This document shows positions 46,601-60,912 of a stretch of 62,110 bases of DNA, piece after piece. Under the pieces are notes generated by a model. The model had not been told where the DNA came from and searched no databases. It worked only from the letters and a program-made list of their open reading frames with translations. The position numbers and the translations under genes are program-made. Source of the stretch: Lobulomyces angularis (taxonomy: Eukaryota; Chytridiomycota; Chytridiomycetes; Lobulomycetales; Lobulomycetaceae); the NCBI GenBank assembly GCA_027604685.1, contig JADHYX010000049.1, forward strand, positions 8,054-70,163, in the 5' to 3' direction. Numbering within the stretch: the first letter of the stretch is position 1; each line of letters starts with the position of its first letter.

Positions 46601-49600
46601 ATATATCTTAATAATTTAGATTCAACTTTTGATGTTTCAAGTGTAGTGTTAATGAAAACGAACCCATTTGGAAAAATGGTTTTGGGTAATTATTGCTCTA
46701 TTAATAATCGTTTATTTATGGTACTAGTGCAAAAGAAAAACTCTGTTTCTTACAATCTTTCAGTATGGGAGAATTCTGAATCAGGATTAACTATGAAAGT
46801 GGACTGGTCAACAAATTTTGAGTAAAGCTACGCTTTATTGATTAAATTTAATTTTTTCTGTAGTGATCCAATCGTTGATGCTGATTGGTATCTTTCTAGT
46901 GATGGACAGCATCTGTTGGTATGCGCTACGGTAGGTCGCGCCTATATTTATTGCCAGCAAAGGTTAAGTTCTTCAAATGACCAATCCCTTTGGGTTTGCA
47001 TAAGTGACATAACCCTTCCATTGTAAGTTGAAAATTTTAATAAACAAGTAGTTAATTTTTTTTTTTTTTTTTTAGAGACGAAGTTATTAGCAGTGTAAAG
47101 TGGTTAGTGAATGGAAATATTTTAGTAACATCTGGCGCAAGTATAAGTGTTTTTGAAAAATGGATGAGAAAATTTGACGATGGTTAGTATAATTGAATTA
47201 GAATCAATTTAATGAAACAAATTAGACGGAATGGATTTTTCGCCTCCTGCAAATATTTTTGCAGTTGCATCTAAAATTAATGGGAGGTTTTAAAAATTCC
47301 AATTTTTTTTATTTTTTTATTTTTGTCACTTCAAGGCTTCCGGATCATCACCCACATCTATTAACGCAGTATCTGCTTTGGGGGCAACATGATACTGCAA
47401 AACATCTCTTATTTTTATTGTATAGATTTGTAAAGTTAACTGTTGACGCTGGAGGTACTTTTACAGATGTTCCAGTGCCACTACTGAGACTTTTACAGGA
47501 GAAGGATGTAAAAAATTTGAAATTATTGTCATATTTAATCCTTTGCTAGCTTGATGACGAATCAAAAAAACTAAGAGAGGAACAGTACAACATGCTATTT
47601 CATGATTCCTTAGAACAGGATGGGTATCTTAAAACTACTTAAAGGTCTTAAATTTTGGTTAGAACTGGTGAGCTGTGCAAAGAATTTAGCCAAACACACG
47701 CGTTATATCTTTCTGAACAGTTAACAAAAATTTCACTTCCGAATATATCCAGTATTGATCAGATGAATCTTTTGGCACTGATTGATACAGTTTTGCAGGT
47801 ATTCATCTATCACTTAGACTGCTGTATTTGAACTGATTAAACCTAATAGATTGATAAACAAAAAAGGTCATTGGATGAAAATGGAGTTAGATACCTACTG
47901 GCAATGAGAATTTATATGTTTTCCGTAAGATCTTTTCCAACAATGAAAGTGGCAGAGCTGCAAACAAGAGATATAGCTTGGGCCTTTTACAGCGATTCAC
48001 AGGATACTTTAATAGATATCTGTAACGCAGCCAATGATAATAAATTAATTTGGAAGTCTGCAAAAGCTTTAGGAATAGGACTGTGGCTAAAAAATTCTGA
48101 TTCCTTGGTAGGTACATTTTATCTCAGCTTTTTAATATTTTTGGCAGAAAAAATTTGTGGAAACTATGGCGAGGAACCAGTATATGATTAATGATAATAA
48201 AGATCCCATAAATTGTTCCTTGTTTTATTTATGTTTGAAAAAAAAAAGCGTTTTACATGGATTATGGAAACTGGCGAGCGGTAACATTTACGTAATTATA
48301 TGAATTGTTAACCACACTTTAAAAATAAAGGACACCCGGAACAACAAATGATGATAAAGTTTTTAGGAAATGATTTTAGGGAAGAAAAATGGAAAAAAGC
48401 TGCATTAAAGAATGCATTCGCGTTATTAGGAAAGCAACGATATGGTATTACTTTTATAAAACTTTTATATATTTTTGCAATGTTTTGAAGAATATGCGGT
48501 TGCTTTCTTTATTCTGGGTGAAGCAATTCAAGATGCTATAAATGTCTGCTTAAAACAATTAAACGATTATCAACTCGCTATTATCGTATGTAGAATATAT
48601 GAAGGTAAATTAAAAATTTCTGCAAGTTTTAATTTTGGCTTCAGGGGATGAAAGTCCAATTTTGATTGATATAATTAAAGAGTATATTATTCCTCAGTCA
48701 ATTAAAAGCGGTGATCGCTGGATTTTAAGCATGGCCTTTTCACTTTTAAAAGATAAATCAAAAGCAGTATTGGCTACTGTGGTATGTTAGATCCGTTACC
48801 ATATTTTTGATAGTTTTCATTAGATGCCTTTTGAAAGTTTGGTGGATAAAGCTGTAATGGAAAAACTTGACAAGAAATCTGATGTTTTTACTGATCCATC
48901 CATGGTGATTTTGTATCAACACCTGCAAAAAACATATAAAAGTCTTAGGATTGAAAAAGTCTTCGTATCTGTTGACGTGGAGTGTGATTTCATATATCGC
49001 AGTGCATACAGTTATGAAAGAATGGGGTGTCCAGCTTTAGCATTAAAAATTATCCAAAAGTCTCCCTTATCTACCTTAAAATTTGTGGAAAACAATGTAT
49101 CAACGGAGCACGGAAATGATTTGGAAACACACAGCAACGAAGGCGACTTAAAAAAGTCATTAAATCGTACTGAACTAGTTACTAGTGCAAGCAATGAAAT
49201 AGATTGGAGTGAACCAGTTACTCGTGCAAGCAACGATATAGATTGGAGTGAGCCATTATCAACAAATTATAAATCAGAAATTAACTGGGGAGAACCAATT
49301 TCAACGCAAAGTAATATCGATTTCGATTGGAGTGAACCAGTGTCCACTATTGATAAAGTCGATGAAATTGATGAATATGAGGCATTTAAAAAATCCTTAA
49401 ACTTAGAAGAGGAAGATATGGATTATGGAGATGATGAAGATACAGACTTGAAGAGAGATCAATCTTTGGAGAAGGAAAAAGCGGTAGATGTGACAAAAAA
49501 ACCTTTTAGCCAAGAAGATTTAGTATCCCTTGACAAAGGCACCTTTTTGAAAGTTAAAGTTCAAAAAAAATATATGTTTTGGTATAAATGGCAGTTGGCA

Positions 49601-52540
49601 ATGAAAATTCTTCAAGTAAACTATAAACATTTCCTTCAATAAGTTTTAATGATACAAAATTAGGCTATTTTTAACTCAGCATCAATAGTTTCAAAACATT
49701 TTGATGTATTAAAAAGTGATGAACTTTTTAATAATTATTTTGAGGAAGTAAGACAAGGGTGAGTTGCTTTTATTGAATTATGTTTAAAATTGGTTTAGAA
49801 TAAGAATTCTTTGTCAATTAGTCCAAATTCCACTCCCTTTCATGAATAAAATGCTGGATTTAAGATGCAGAGAAATGGATTCAGTAGTTGCATACGTCGT
49901 AATATAGTTATTTTTTTTTTTCTTGCTAAATTAAAAAAAAATTTTAATTCTTAAGGAAATATTACCCCTTAACGAGGAAATAAAAGACACTGAAATATTT
50001 CTTTCTTCCTTTTTGGTTGATATTACGAACACATTAACCAGAATCCCTTTTTCTAAAGAATCTAAATTAGAGCATAATTTGGAAGATATGAAATTTCTTT
50101 CAACGCTATCAAGGTAAGAAAATAAGTGAAAATCTAATTTAATGTGGTACAGGCGAATTCTTTGGGCTCTAACACGTTGGCAAGAAAAATATCCTCAAAG
50201 TATTACAACTTTGAGTAAAGTGGCTCCAATGGCATCGGCGACTTCATTCATTGTTCTTACTCTAACGGTGTTGTATCAAAAAAAATACGAAAATCTTTGG
50301 TGGATGGTGGCATTTTCGGAAAGATTTTTTGAGATTTTATCGTTTAGTCCCAACGCCACAGACTTAATTAGCATTATTAAAGAAATTATAGAAGATAGAA
50401 CGGACAAGGTTTTTATTTAAAAATTTTTTATTTTTTTTACTTTATTTCAGCAACAGCAAGTAGAAGATGAAGACTCGATTGTTAATGATATTGAAGAAGA
50501 AAATTTACACAAATATGTTGTAAAAAATGCGGAAACTGAAAGAACCGCAAAATTACTTATTGAAACAATATCGTTTATGAGTGTTGGATTGATGTTTGAA
50601 GCTTACCTAAAACACCTTCGAGAAGTGGACCATTCGAACGAAGAAGATACTTCCCGAATTGTGTTGTGTGACAGGTTGATGAAAAGTATATCTGTTACTA
50701 TTTTTCAGATGCAAGAAGAGCTTGGATTTTATTGGAAAAAATACGGGCCTTTTAATGCAGGTATAAAAATACTAGTATTAAAATATTCTAATATTGTTAG
50801 ATGAACTGCATTATCTGGTTACTGATCCAAGTTTAAAGCGAATTTTGACTTTCTTTGCTTCAAGTTTAACGAATTTAATCGAGTTAGCATTGCCGCTGGA
50901 CCCCGAAGTCGTAGTATGAATTATACAAATAATTTATTAATACTAATTAATAGCTGGATTCTGAAATTGCACCCAGCGAGAAAAAAAATTACGAAACGAT
51001 TTACCGAATTGCTGATATTATTGGCTCATTTGCAGTTAACCCAGTATGTATTTCCCACACCATTTTATGTTTGTTCTAACTGAAGTTTAGTTGGATCACA
51101 ATCTTCTTGCTTTAGCAACGTTTAAGGGAATAGTTGAAGTTGATGTTGTTATGGCGTTGCGATACTATGAAAGAAAAGGAAGCTTTACTGAAATAAGCTC
51201 ATCAAAGGATGATATTGCCTTATGCAAATTAGCCACAAATGTTGGTCCACCAGATATGGCACCAAGCAAATCCCAAAACAGTAATTTTGCTCATAGCATT
51301 AGTTATGAGTCCATTCAAACAGCGAAATCATCATTTTCCAAGGAAGGGCAATTAAAACTAAAAAAATTGGGGCATTCTATTCAGAACATAGATAACGGGC
51401 TGGTAATTGCAATTACATTATTTAATTTTTTTTTTTTTTTTCATTTAGAAAATTAGAAGGAACATTCCTTCAATTTCAACATTGGAGTCCCATCCTACTC
51501 TTAATTATTATTTAGGAGCATTAAATGATCCCAATACTCATGACTGTGTTGTCAACCTATATCAATATGGACAAGAAAAGGATTTAGTTCAGTATGAGAC
51601 TGGTGGTACAGGAAGGGTGTCACAAATACGTTTTGACCCATTTGGGTAAAGTACTTGAATGCATTTTAAATTCATGCAGTTTGTTTCATACATAATACAG
51701 TGCAAGATTTGGTGCATGCGACTCAAAAGGGGACCTGTATCTCTGGAAATTCGATTTTTGCCCTCAATCATTAATTCCTTATAAATCTTTCAACTGTCAT
51801 TCTTCTCTATGTCATGATTTCAGTTTTTTAAGCTCTTCAACTGTTTTGGCAACAGCAGGATTGTCCATGAACTTCAAGTATTTAATTAAACTACTGGATG
51901 TTTTTTTACTAATGTATATTTAAGTAATGTATGTATTTGGGATACCTTACTTCCTCCATCTAAATCAAAAATCAAAGGTAACAAACCATACAAGTTAAAA
52001 AAATTGAAGTGTGCATTAAATTTTAATTTCAAGCATTTGCTGTCAATGAGACTGGGTCATATTCTCTAGTTTACTCTAAAAGACACAATTTAATATTTTC
52101 TGGTGGTAAAAAGGGCGACATTGGTACCAAAATAATTTTTTGAATTTCGACTAATTTATTAAGCTGTTATTGATGTTAGACAACGTCAATGCATGTTTAG
52201 TTTTCCAGCTCATTTAAAAACTATAAAGACGTTGTGCATTGACCAAAGTAGCGGATCTTTAATATCAGGTGCAACGGATGGTTTAGTTAAGGTAAAAATG
52301 GTTATAAAAATTACAGGTAGTTAAAAAAAAATCTAGGTTTGGGACATTCAGTCAATGATGTCTTTAATATCAACTACAAATGCAACTCCTTCATCATTCA
52401 ATATGAATCTCATATCGAAAACATTAACTCCTCCTGACGAATTAAAAAATTCGCCTCTAGCCGTCATTCAAATAGTAAATGTTGAAGATGGTAAAATATT
52501 TATAGGTGATTCTGGTGGTATAAGAAAAGCTGAATTATAA
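43626..52540 (+). CDS. RAV1: Rav1 / rabconnectin-3 (DMXL), V-ATPase assembly factor
   Basis: The longest gene here, roughly 30 exons; start ATG 43626, stop 52538-52540. N-terminal WD40 repeats begin at once ('MNLLQQKVYS...NPNCISSAS', 'NVALAFGPAILIFEC') and run to about 47.0 kb. The RAVE domain follows at 47.3-48.8 kb: 'TRDIAWAFYSDSQDTLIDIC', 'LWLKNSDSL', 'INCSLFYLCLKKKSVLHGLW', 'KWKKAALKNAFALLGKQRY', 'DYQLAIIVCRIYEGDESP'. A low-complexity part holds five DWSEP-type repeats. C-terminal WD40s occupy 51.4-52.5 kb ('VSQIRFDPFGARFGA', 'GATDGLVKVWDIQS'), the animal rabconnectin layout rather than the shorter yeast Rav1. It promotes V1-Vo reassembly on vacuolar/endosomal membranes. Confidence 0.93.
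49187..49345 (+). repeat. DWSEP pentapeptide repeats within Rav1
   Basis: Five copies or near-copies spaced 12-17 residues: EIDWSEPV, DIDWSEPL, EINWGEPI, DFDWSEPV plus flanking Ser/Asn linkers. Direct repeats at the DNA level (AGATTGGAGTGAACCAG-like) show recent duplication. They sit between the RAVE domain and an acidic stretch. Confidence 0.75.
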
Positions 52541-52624
52541 GTATTTTTAAAAGTAAAATATAGTTTTGAAATCATTTAAAAGATTTTTTAAGTTTAAGTA
52601 ATTTTATGTAACACAAGATTAATT

Positions 52625-53293
52625 ATGAAAAATGAAAACATCACTTTAAAAAAACTGCTTAATATTTTCTTTGTTTATAGCTTCTTATTGGATCATTCCT
52701 TAATTTTCTTAATTTTTCGCTTTATTTTACAACCTGTATTAATTTTTTTGTTTATTTTTAATTATTTTTGTTGAAAAATTTCTTACTTTTTATTTGTTTC
52801 TAGTCTGTTCGAGCACCTTCTGCGATACTATTTACAATACTTATTAACTTCATTTTATCATTTATTCATATTTATACTCTTTCGGATTCTCCGTCAGTTT
52901 TAATTGATTTCGCCCCATGTAGGTTTTATTTTTCTATTTTTTTTTTTAAAATTTTATAAAGGTGATAAACCATCAATCTCATTACTGATATTTATTGATT
53001 TAAATATAACAATAATACAGCTAACAATTTTACTGTCGGGTTTTGTGTTAAAGGCGAAGAACTCAAATATTAACCTAAACTCCGCCTTTCACAGTGACAG
53101 ACGTAGTATAATGAACAGTAGCTCTCAAAGTAGTCATGCTAATATATCTAACAACGTTGATGATGATAATGTTGAAACAGAATTATATCCAGATGTTTTT
53201 TCAAGTCAACCTGTGATGGAAATTGAGGTACAGCGGAGATTTTACGGACTAATGCATGGCTTTTCCTATCACCCACTTTCTTCTGTTTTATGA
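52625..53293 (+). CDS. DUF1746 / Dsc4-like membrane protein
   Basis: Three exons (52625-52735, 52804-52918, 52962-53293) give 185 aa. Two to four hydrophobic segments: 'LLNIFFVYSFLLDHSLIFLI', 'RAPSAILFTILINFILSFIH', 'SISLLIFIDLNITIIQLTIL'. The layout (double helix, 'F.LQ.s.rap', 'vlIDFap', 'sk..Ll.lDl.i..lQl') is that of the fungal DUF1746 family, to which the Dsc4 subunit of the Golgi/endosomal DSC ubiquitin ligase belongs. The C-terminal 75 residues are Ser/Asn/Asp-rich and cytosolic. It starts 84 bases past the Rav1 stop. The family call is by pattern; membership of a DSC complex is inference. Confidence 0.68.
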
Positions 53294-53604
53294 TAGATGT
53301 TTTTTTTTATTTATTGATATACATTTATATTTTTTTTAGAGTTCGGTTTTTTATTAAAATGCTACATTCACCAGCATTTCATGTTTTATTTTGTAAAGTA
53401 GAAGAGTAATTTAAAATTTGCCATTGGAGCTACTAAAATTTTCAAGATTCCCAATTGTTTAATTTGATTATTAAACCATATTAAATAAATGCTGCAAAAG
53501 GAAAGTGTTCTCTTTCCATATTTTTTAAACTAAAATTCAGTCCATTACTTTAAATACACTTCAGATGTTTACTGTGCTTTGACAGGATGGTAAAAATAAA
53601 CAAT
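53294..53604. other. Convergent intergenic region
   Basis: About 310 bases between the DUF1746-like gene (plus) and the TPGS2-like gene (minus), holding both 3' ends. Nothing else seen. Confidence 0.45.
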
Positions 53605-55192
53605 TTAGCTAGTGAAAAGTTTATTTCCTTTTGACACCAAACTTCTCACAATGTTGGGGTCAAATTTTATCATTCTCTTCTTCAAATTTTTCACAGCTTC
53701 ATATCTAGGCTGACACATTCTCATGAAATTGGTGATTTCTGCTCCTAACTCTTCCTCACTCTCTTTACTGTAATTGATTTCTTTACCACCAGCTTCTTCT
53801 TTCTCTAAAATCATCCCATTTCCTAACTCTAAAGCTTTTTTCAGAAATTATTTATTTTAGAATAAATGTAATTTTTAAATTACCACTATTAAAATTTTCC
53901 AGCGTTTCTAATTGATCAAAATATAGTCTAGCTCTACCCGGACAATAAAATATTAACCAATCTAGCACTTCAGGTGGTAAAAAGTTCTTTTCATTTTTTG
54001 ATAGAAACTTTAATTTTTTTTTCTTTAATTTTTCTAACAGCTTTTGTTTTTCATCCTTTTCCATTTCAAAGTTGCTACATCGGTTGAAAAATTCTCTTTC
54101 CAACTTAATACTTTTTTCTTTGAAATTCATAATATTATATTTACTTCTTAAACTCGTGTATTGTAAGGGCCATCCTTTAATTCCAAAATTTAAAACCATT
54201 AATCTAAAAAAGCAATTAAAATTCGGAGCTAATTTGAACCAGTCGTCTCTAGTTGATCTGCGAATTTTTTTTTTTTTGTTTTTTTTCCAACGATTACCAT
54301 TATCTTTAACTGACAAACAGCTACTAGCATTTAAATTTTTCTCTCTATCTACATCAGTCTCATACGTTTTTGTAAAATGTTGAAATTCTGAGCTACCTTC
54401 TTTCGACTCAAAAGTGTTAGAGAGGAAACTTTCTGCAAATTTTTCGTCTTCCAAAATGTTAAACTTGCTATCTTTTTTGTTTTGTTTTAAATTATCGCAG
54501 TGGTTAACATTATTCACTTTTTTTCCTGTTAAATTTGCTTTTTCACTTTCATTTTTTTTTTTTTTTTTCAAGTCCAAGACTTTAACTTTTGAATGAAAAT
54601 ATATTTCCGCTTGCTGTTGTGGGGCCTTACTGTTTTTGCCATTTTTTAATTTTTCTTCACTATTTAAAGTCTGTTCAAAATTTTCCTCCTTTTCTGTTTT
54701 ATATACCAAATATATGTTTCCGTAGGGCTGGCTAGAGGAGAGTAAAAAGCACTTTCCTGGTAACCACCCACCTTCTTTATCCTTCTCACTGCAACTACTT
54801 TCCTCTGATTCTTTTGCATCCTCTGACACACTGTCTTCTACAGACGAATAATCTTCTTCAGACGAGTCATCCTCCTCTGCTAACTCATCTCTTCCCAAAA
54901 TTTCTATGGATTTTAAGCTCGCAACATTTTTAATTTGCATAAATCCAACTTCCTCATTGTTAATTGTTTCCCAGGTAATGGTAAATCCATCACATATAGA
55001 ATAAAACATCCTCAGATCCGTTGGTAGGTACAGTGGATAATTTTCCATTTCCCACTGATGCAAATTGGAACTGGATGCAGGGTTTCTCGACGTCACCTTA
55101 ACTGACTTTGTTGATGAAATGGACGATAGGTATGAAAGTGCACCAGACAGCAGCACATTACTTAATAGATTTTGGGTTGTTGAACTTGACAT
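53605..55192 (-). CDS. TPGS2: TPGS2-like (tubulin polyglutamylase complex subunit 2)
   Basis: Two exons (55192-53884, 53834-53605) encode 512 aa. The N-terminal half carries the SMI1/KNR4-related fold of TPGS2: 'WEMENYPLYLPTDLRMFYSI', 'CDGFTITWETINNEEVGFMQ', 'IKNVASLKSI', then 'GKCFLLSSSQPYGNIYLVYK' after an acidic Ser/Glu/Asp insert, and 'DDWFKLAPNFNCFFRLMVLN', 'FGIKGWPLQYTS'. This order (W.....LP..l..fY...DGF...W, FLL....G.v.LVY, fRl...hLGi.gWq...t) matches TPGS2. The complex puts glutamate chains on axonemal tubulin, in keeping with a flagellated life stage. The last 150 residues are basic and coiled, unlike animals; the protein is longer than the usual 300. Confidence 0.74.
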
Positions 55193-55513
55193 CTTCTTCA
55201 AATTTTTATTTTAATCTTTACTTTTTATTTATTTTTTTTAATTCTATATTTTATTAAAATTTTTATTTATTTTTTTTGTTAGTTTTAAACTCCGCAGCCT
55301 TCAGAAAATTTTGCATTACCTTTTTTCAAACAAAAAAAAATGTTAGTTACTGCTAAAAAATCGAATTACCTATTTAAAGAGAAAAAAGAAAAAAAAGAAG
55401 AAATAATTTTTAAATAATAATAAACTAAATCAAAAAAAAAAAAATTTGAAATTTTGAATTGTAAATTTTTTTAAACTTTAAAATTTTAATTATTATCGCT
55501 TCTATCTTATTTT

Positions 55514-58174
<2,661 letters not shown>

Positions 58175-58398
58175 CTAACAAATTAAAAAAAAAAATAAAA
58201 AAAAAAAAAAAGTTAAGTCCAAACATTTTGGTTGCAGTAACTCAGTTTTTTTAAAATCAGCTAATGAAGACAAAGTTAATTTATTTTAGGTCTAAAATAT
58301 ATTACAGCTGTATTGTCACAGTAAAAAAAAGAAAGTTCTGAATAATGCTATACTACAAGGCTAACTTACAAATTATACACCAGTATTATCAACTAGAA

Positions 58399-59085
58399 TC
58401 AAGATAATACTGCTAAATATTTAAAGCCAAAAAACCTTTCTTTTACGCTATCCATAACGCAATTTATCAATTTACACAGTAAGTCTAATACTTGCAGAAA
58501 TTTAATCACTAAACTTTTTAAAAATTCATAAAATCTAAAAAATTTTGTTGTTTGTAAATATCCATTATTTACAGGAATTAATCCTTTTTCATAGTTCTTG
58601 TTAAAGCTGGAGGTGAAATTCATCAAATGGTTGATGCTTCCATTTTCAGCTGCATTAGCAGCACTAACTAACAAGATGTCACTTCTAAAATTTTGATTAG
58701 TTGACAAATCAAGTATATTGACATCAATAAATATTAAAAACTCTGCGCTGCTGCCACTGTCTTTACATCGAATTAATGGATTTCGTAAATAACTTTGAAC
58801 ACAAACCCAGACAAATTGGCTTTGAATTATCTCATTGTTTTTGTCCAGTAAAAGCCAACGCACTGCCAAATTTCGCTTTTTGTTTACACAGTTATCTTTA
58901 AGAAGTTGCTTAAAGTTTCTACAAAGTCGCTTGACGTCTTGGTTATAGATAACTTTAAAAATGGGAAAATCAACCATTTTATAAAAGGAAAAAAAGTCAT
59001 CATTTGGCGAGATACTGTTGCTCTTACATATAACTGACTCCACTACTATGCCATAGTAGGAAATAGAGCATGTTAAAGTAGACAT
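58399..59085 (-). CDS. Intronless orphan protein, 228 aa
   Basis: A single open frame of 228 aa from ATG 59085, without an intron. That is unusual here. It is not low-complexity: it has mixed composition, several Cys and Trp and a plausible globular pattern ('AVRWLLLDKNNEIIQSQFVW', 'FRSDILLVSAANAAENGSIN'). I do not recognise any domain, signal peptide or TM helix, except a hydrophobic stretch at the C-terminus. Frame length argues that it is real. Its promoter region is shared with TFIIIA on the other strand (262 bp between starts). Confidence 0.55.
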   Translation of the reverse strand: MSTLTCSISYYGIVVESVICKSNSISPNDDFFSFYKMVDFPIFKVIYNQDVKRLCRNFKQLLKDNCVNKKRNLAVRWLLLDKNNEIIQSQFVWVCVQSYLRNPLIRCKDSGSSAEFLIFIDVNILDLSTNQNFRSDILLVSAANAAENGSINHLMNFTSSFNKNYEKGLIPVNNGYLQTTKFFRFYEFLKSLVIKFLQVLDLLCKLINCVMDSVKERFFGFKYLAVLS

Positions 59086-59347
59086 GAAGAAGAAGAAAAA
59101 AGATTACAATATTTCAGTACTGGGTTTACAATTGCCCAAGGAGTTGCAGATAGTTGAGTTGAAAAAGGATTGAAATGGAGTAGGACTGAATTGGATTAAA
59201 CCGGAGCAGGATTAAGTTTGAAGTAGGATTAAATTGAAGATGGATATTGAATTGAGTTGACAAAGATTTTTTTACCAAAAAATATTTCAAACTTATTGAA
59301 GTCACGTGATATGAAGAATTTTTTTTTTTTTTTAACAAAATTTGTTA
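59086..59347. promoter_or_regulatory. Divergent promoter region with degenerate GGATTRAA repeats
   Basis: Between the orphan gene and TFIIIA. From 59160 to 59250 about five copies of a 15-20 base motif around GTAGGATTAAATTGAAG occur with changes. No other feature seen. Confidence 0.45.
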
Positions 59348-60818
59348 ATGCAAAATCCAAACTACCGGTGTAATCTGTGTGAAAAACAGTTCAAAAACTC
59401 ATCCAAATTAAGTAGGCATCTTTCAATACATTCAGACTTGGTAATTATTATTAAACCTAGAACTTTCACCAATTCTTTTCCTTTTAGAGGCCATTTGCAT
59501 GCAACATTTTAAACTGCAAAAAGGCATATAAGAGAAAGGAGCATTTGTTGGTACATCAAAAAATTCATTTAGAAAACGATTTGGAAAGAAAGCCATACCC
59601 TTGCTCCATTTGCGGTAAAGCTTTTCCCGATTCTTATCATTTAAAAAGGCATTCGAAAATACATTTGGAAGATAAACCTTACAAAGTATTGTTTTTTAAA
59701 TTTATATTTATTTTTTTTTTTCGAATTTTAATCTTTTCATAGTGTTCTTATTGCAGTTCGTCTTTTACGAAGCATGGTGCATTGGCGAGACATCTGTGTG
59801 AACATACCGGTGGAGATCCGTATCCTTGTAATTTTCAACATTGTAATAAAAGTTTTAAAACGAATCAAAAGTTGCAAAATCACACCTTAACACATTCAGG
59901 TATATTTTTTTTTTTTTTTTCAGACCTTATCTAAGAAAACTATCAAAAAGATATTAATAAATACAAATGTGGGAACGTAAATTGCAATTTCTCTACGTCT
60001 AAGTGGACTATGCTTTTGCAACATCTCAAAGTTACACACCCCCCTACGTGTGGAACTTGCTCCAAAACTTTTACAAGACCGGAGGGGCTAAAGAAACATT
60101 TGCTCTCCTCTGGTCACGGACCTGGCATTGATATTGACTTGAAAGGAGGGTCTGTAAAGGATCCAAATGATATGGACGTTGATAGTGTTAATATTGCATT
60201 GTTTAGTAAAAGAATTTTTAAATGTGAAGTTATAGGTTGCCCGAAATCTTTTTTGAGTGTGCGTTTTTACAATTTGTACTTTAATTAAATTTTTTTATTT
60301 TAAGGTAGTTAAATTCACTAAAGGTGCATTTTAGATCTATTCATGAAGGAATAAAGCCTTACTCATGCGTAACTTGCTTGAAAAGTTTTGCTCATAAGCA
60401 TCTGCTAGCAAGACACACAAGAGTGCACATCCAAAAAATTGCAGATTCTGAAACAATGGAAAGTTTAGAAGAAAAAGCTGAAGAAGAAAAAGAATCTGAA
60501 GTTAGTAACTCGGAAAAGTTGAGAAAAGAAACGGAATTGAAATGTCTTTTACAGCTGACTGGTTGCGACTATAATTTATATACCAAAGAAACTGGGAGAA
60601 TATTGATATGCCCTGTAAATGCAAACTCAAATTTAACAAAAAATTTAAGTTGCAAGATGCAGTTCAAGAGAATTTATGATTTATCTAGACATATCGATGC
60701 ATTTCATCCAGAAGTTAAAAAAAATATCTTTAACGCAACTGACATCAGTTTTGATAATGACGATAGGATGTTAAGTGACAATATTTATGTAGGGGAAAAA
60801 CTTGTAGTAATGTCGTAA
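59348..60818 (+). CDS. GTF3A: Transcription factor IIIA, C2H2 zinc fingers
   Basis: Five exons (59348-59440, 59488-59685, 59743-59899, 59951-60258, 60309-60818) give 421 aa. Nine C2H2 fingers follow one another from residue 7: 'CNLC', 'CNILNC', 'CSICG', 'CSYC', 'CNFQHC', 'CGNVNC', 'CGTC', 'CEVIGC', 'CVTC', many with the C-x4-C spacing and short TGE/KP-type linkers typical of TFIIIA. Between fingers 7 and 8 there is an acidic linker ('DPNDMDVDSVN'). After finger 9, an acidic coil and one more Cys/His motif ('CKMQFKRIYDLSRHIDAFH') close the protein. TFIIIA binds the internal control region of 5S rRNA genes and recruits TFIIIC. The finger 8/9 intron end was chosen to give 'FLSLNSLKVHF', as in a finger helix. 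Confidence 0.88.
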
Positions 60819-60912
60819 AAATATGTTTATTAAATGATTTTTAAAAAATGTAATGAAATTATTGAAATTTAAATGATAATAAAATAGAATCAATCTACTT
60901 TAAAACTCTAAT

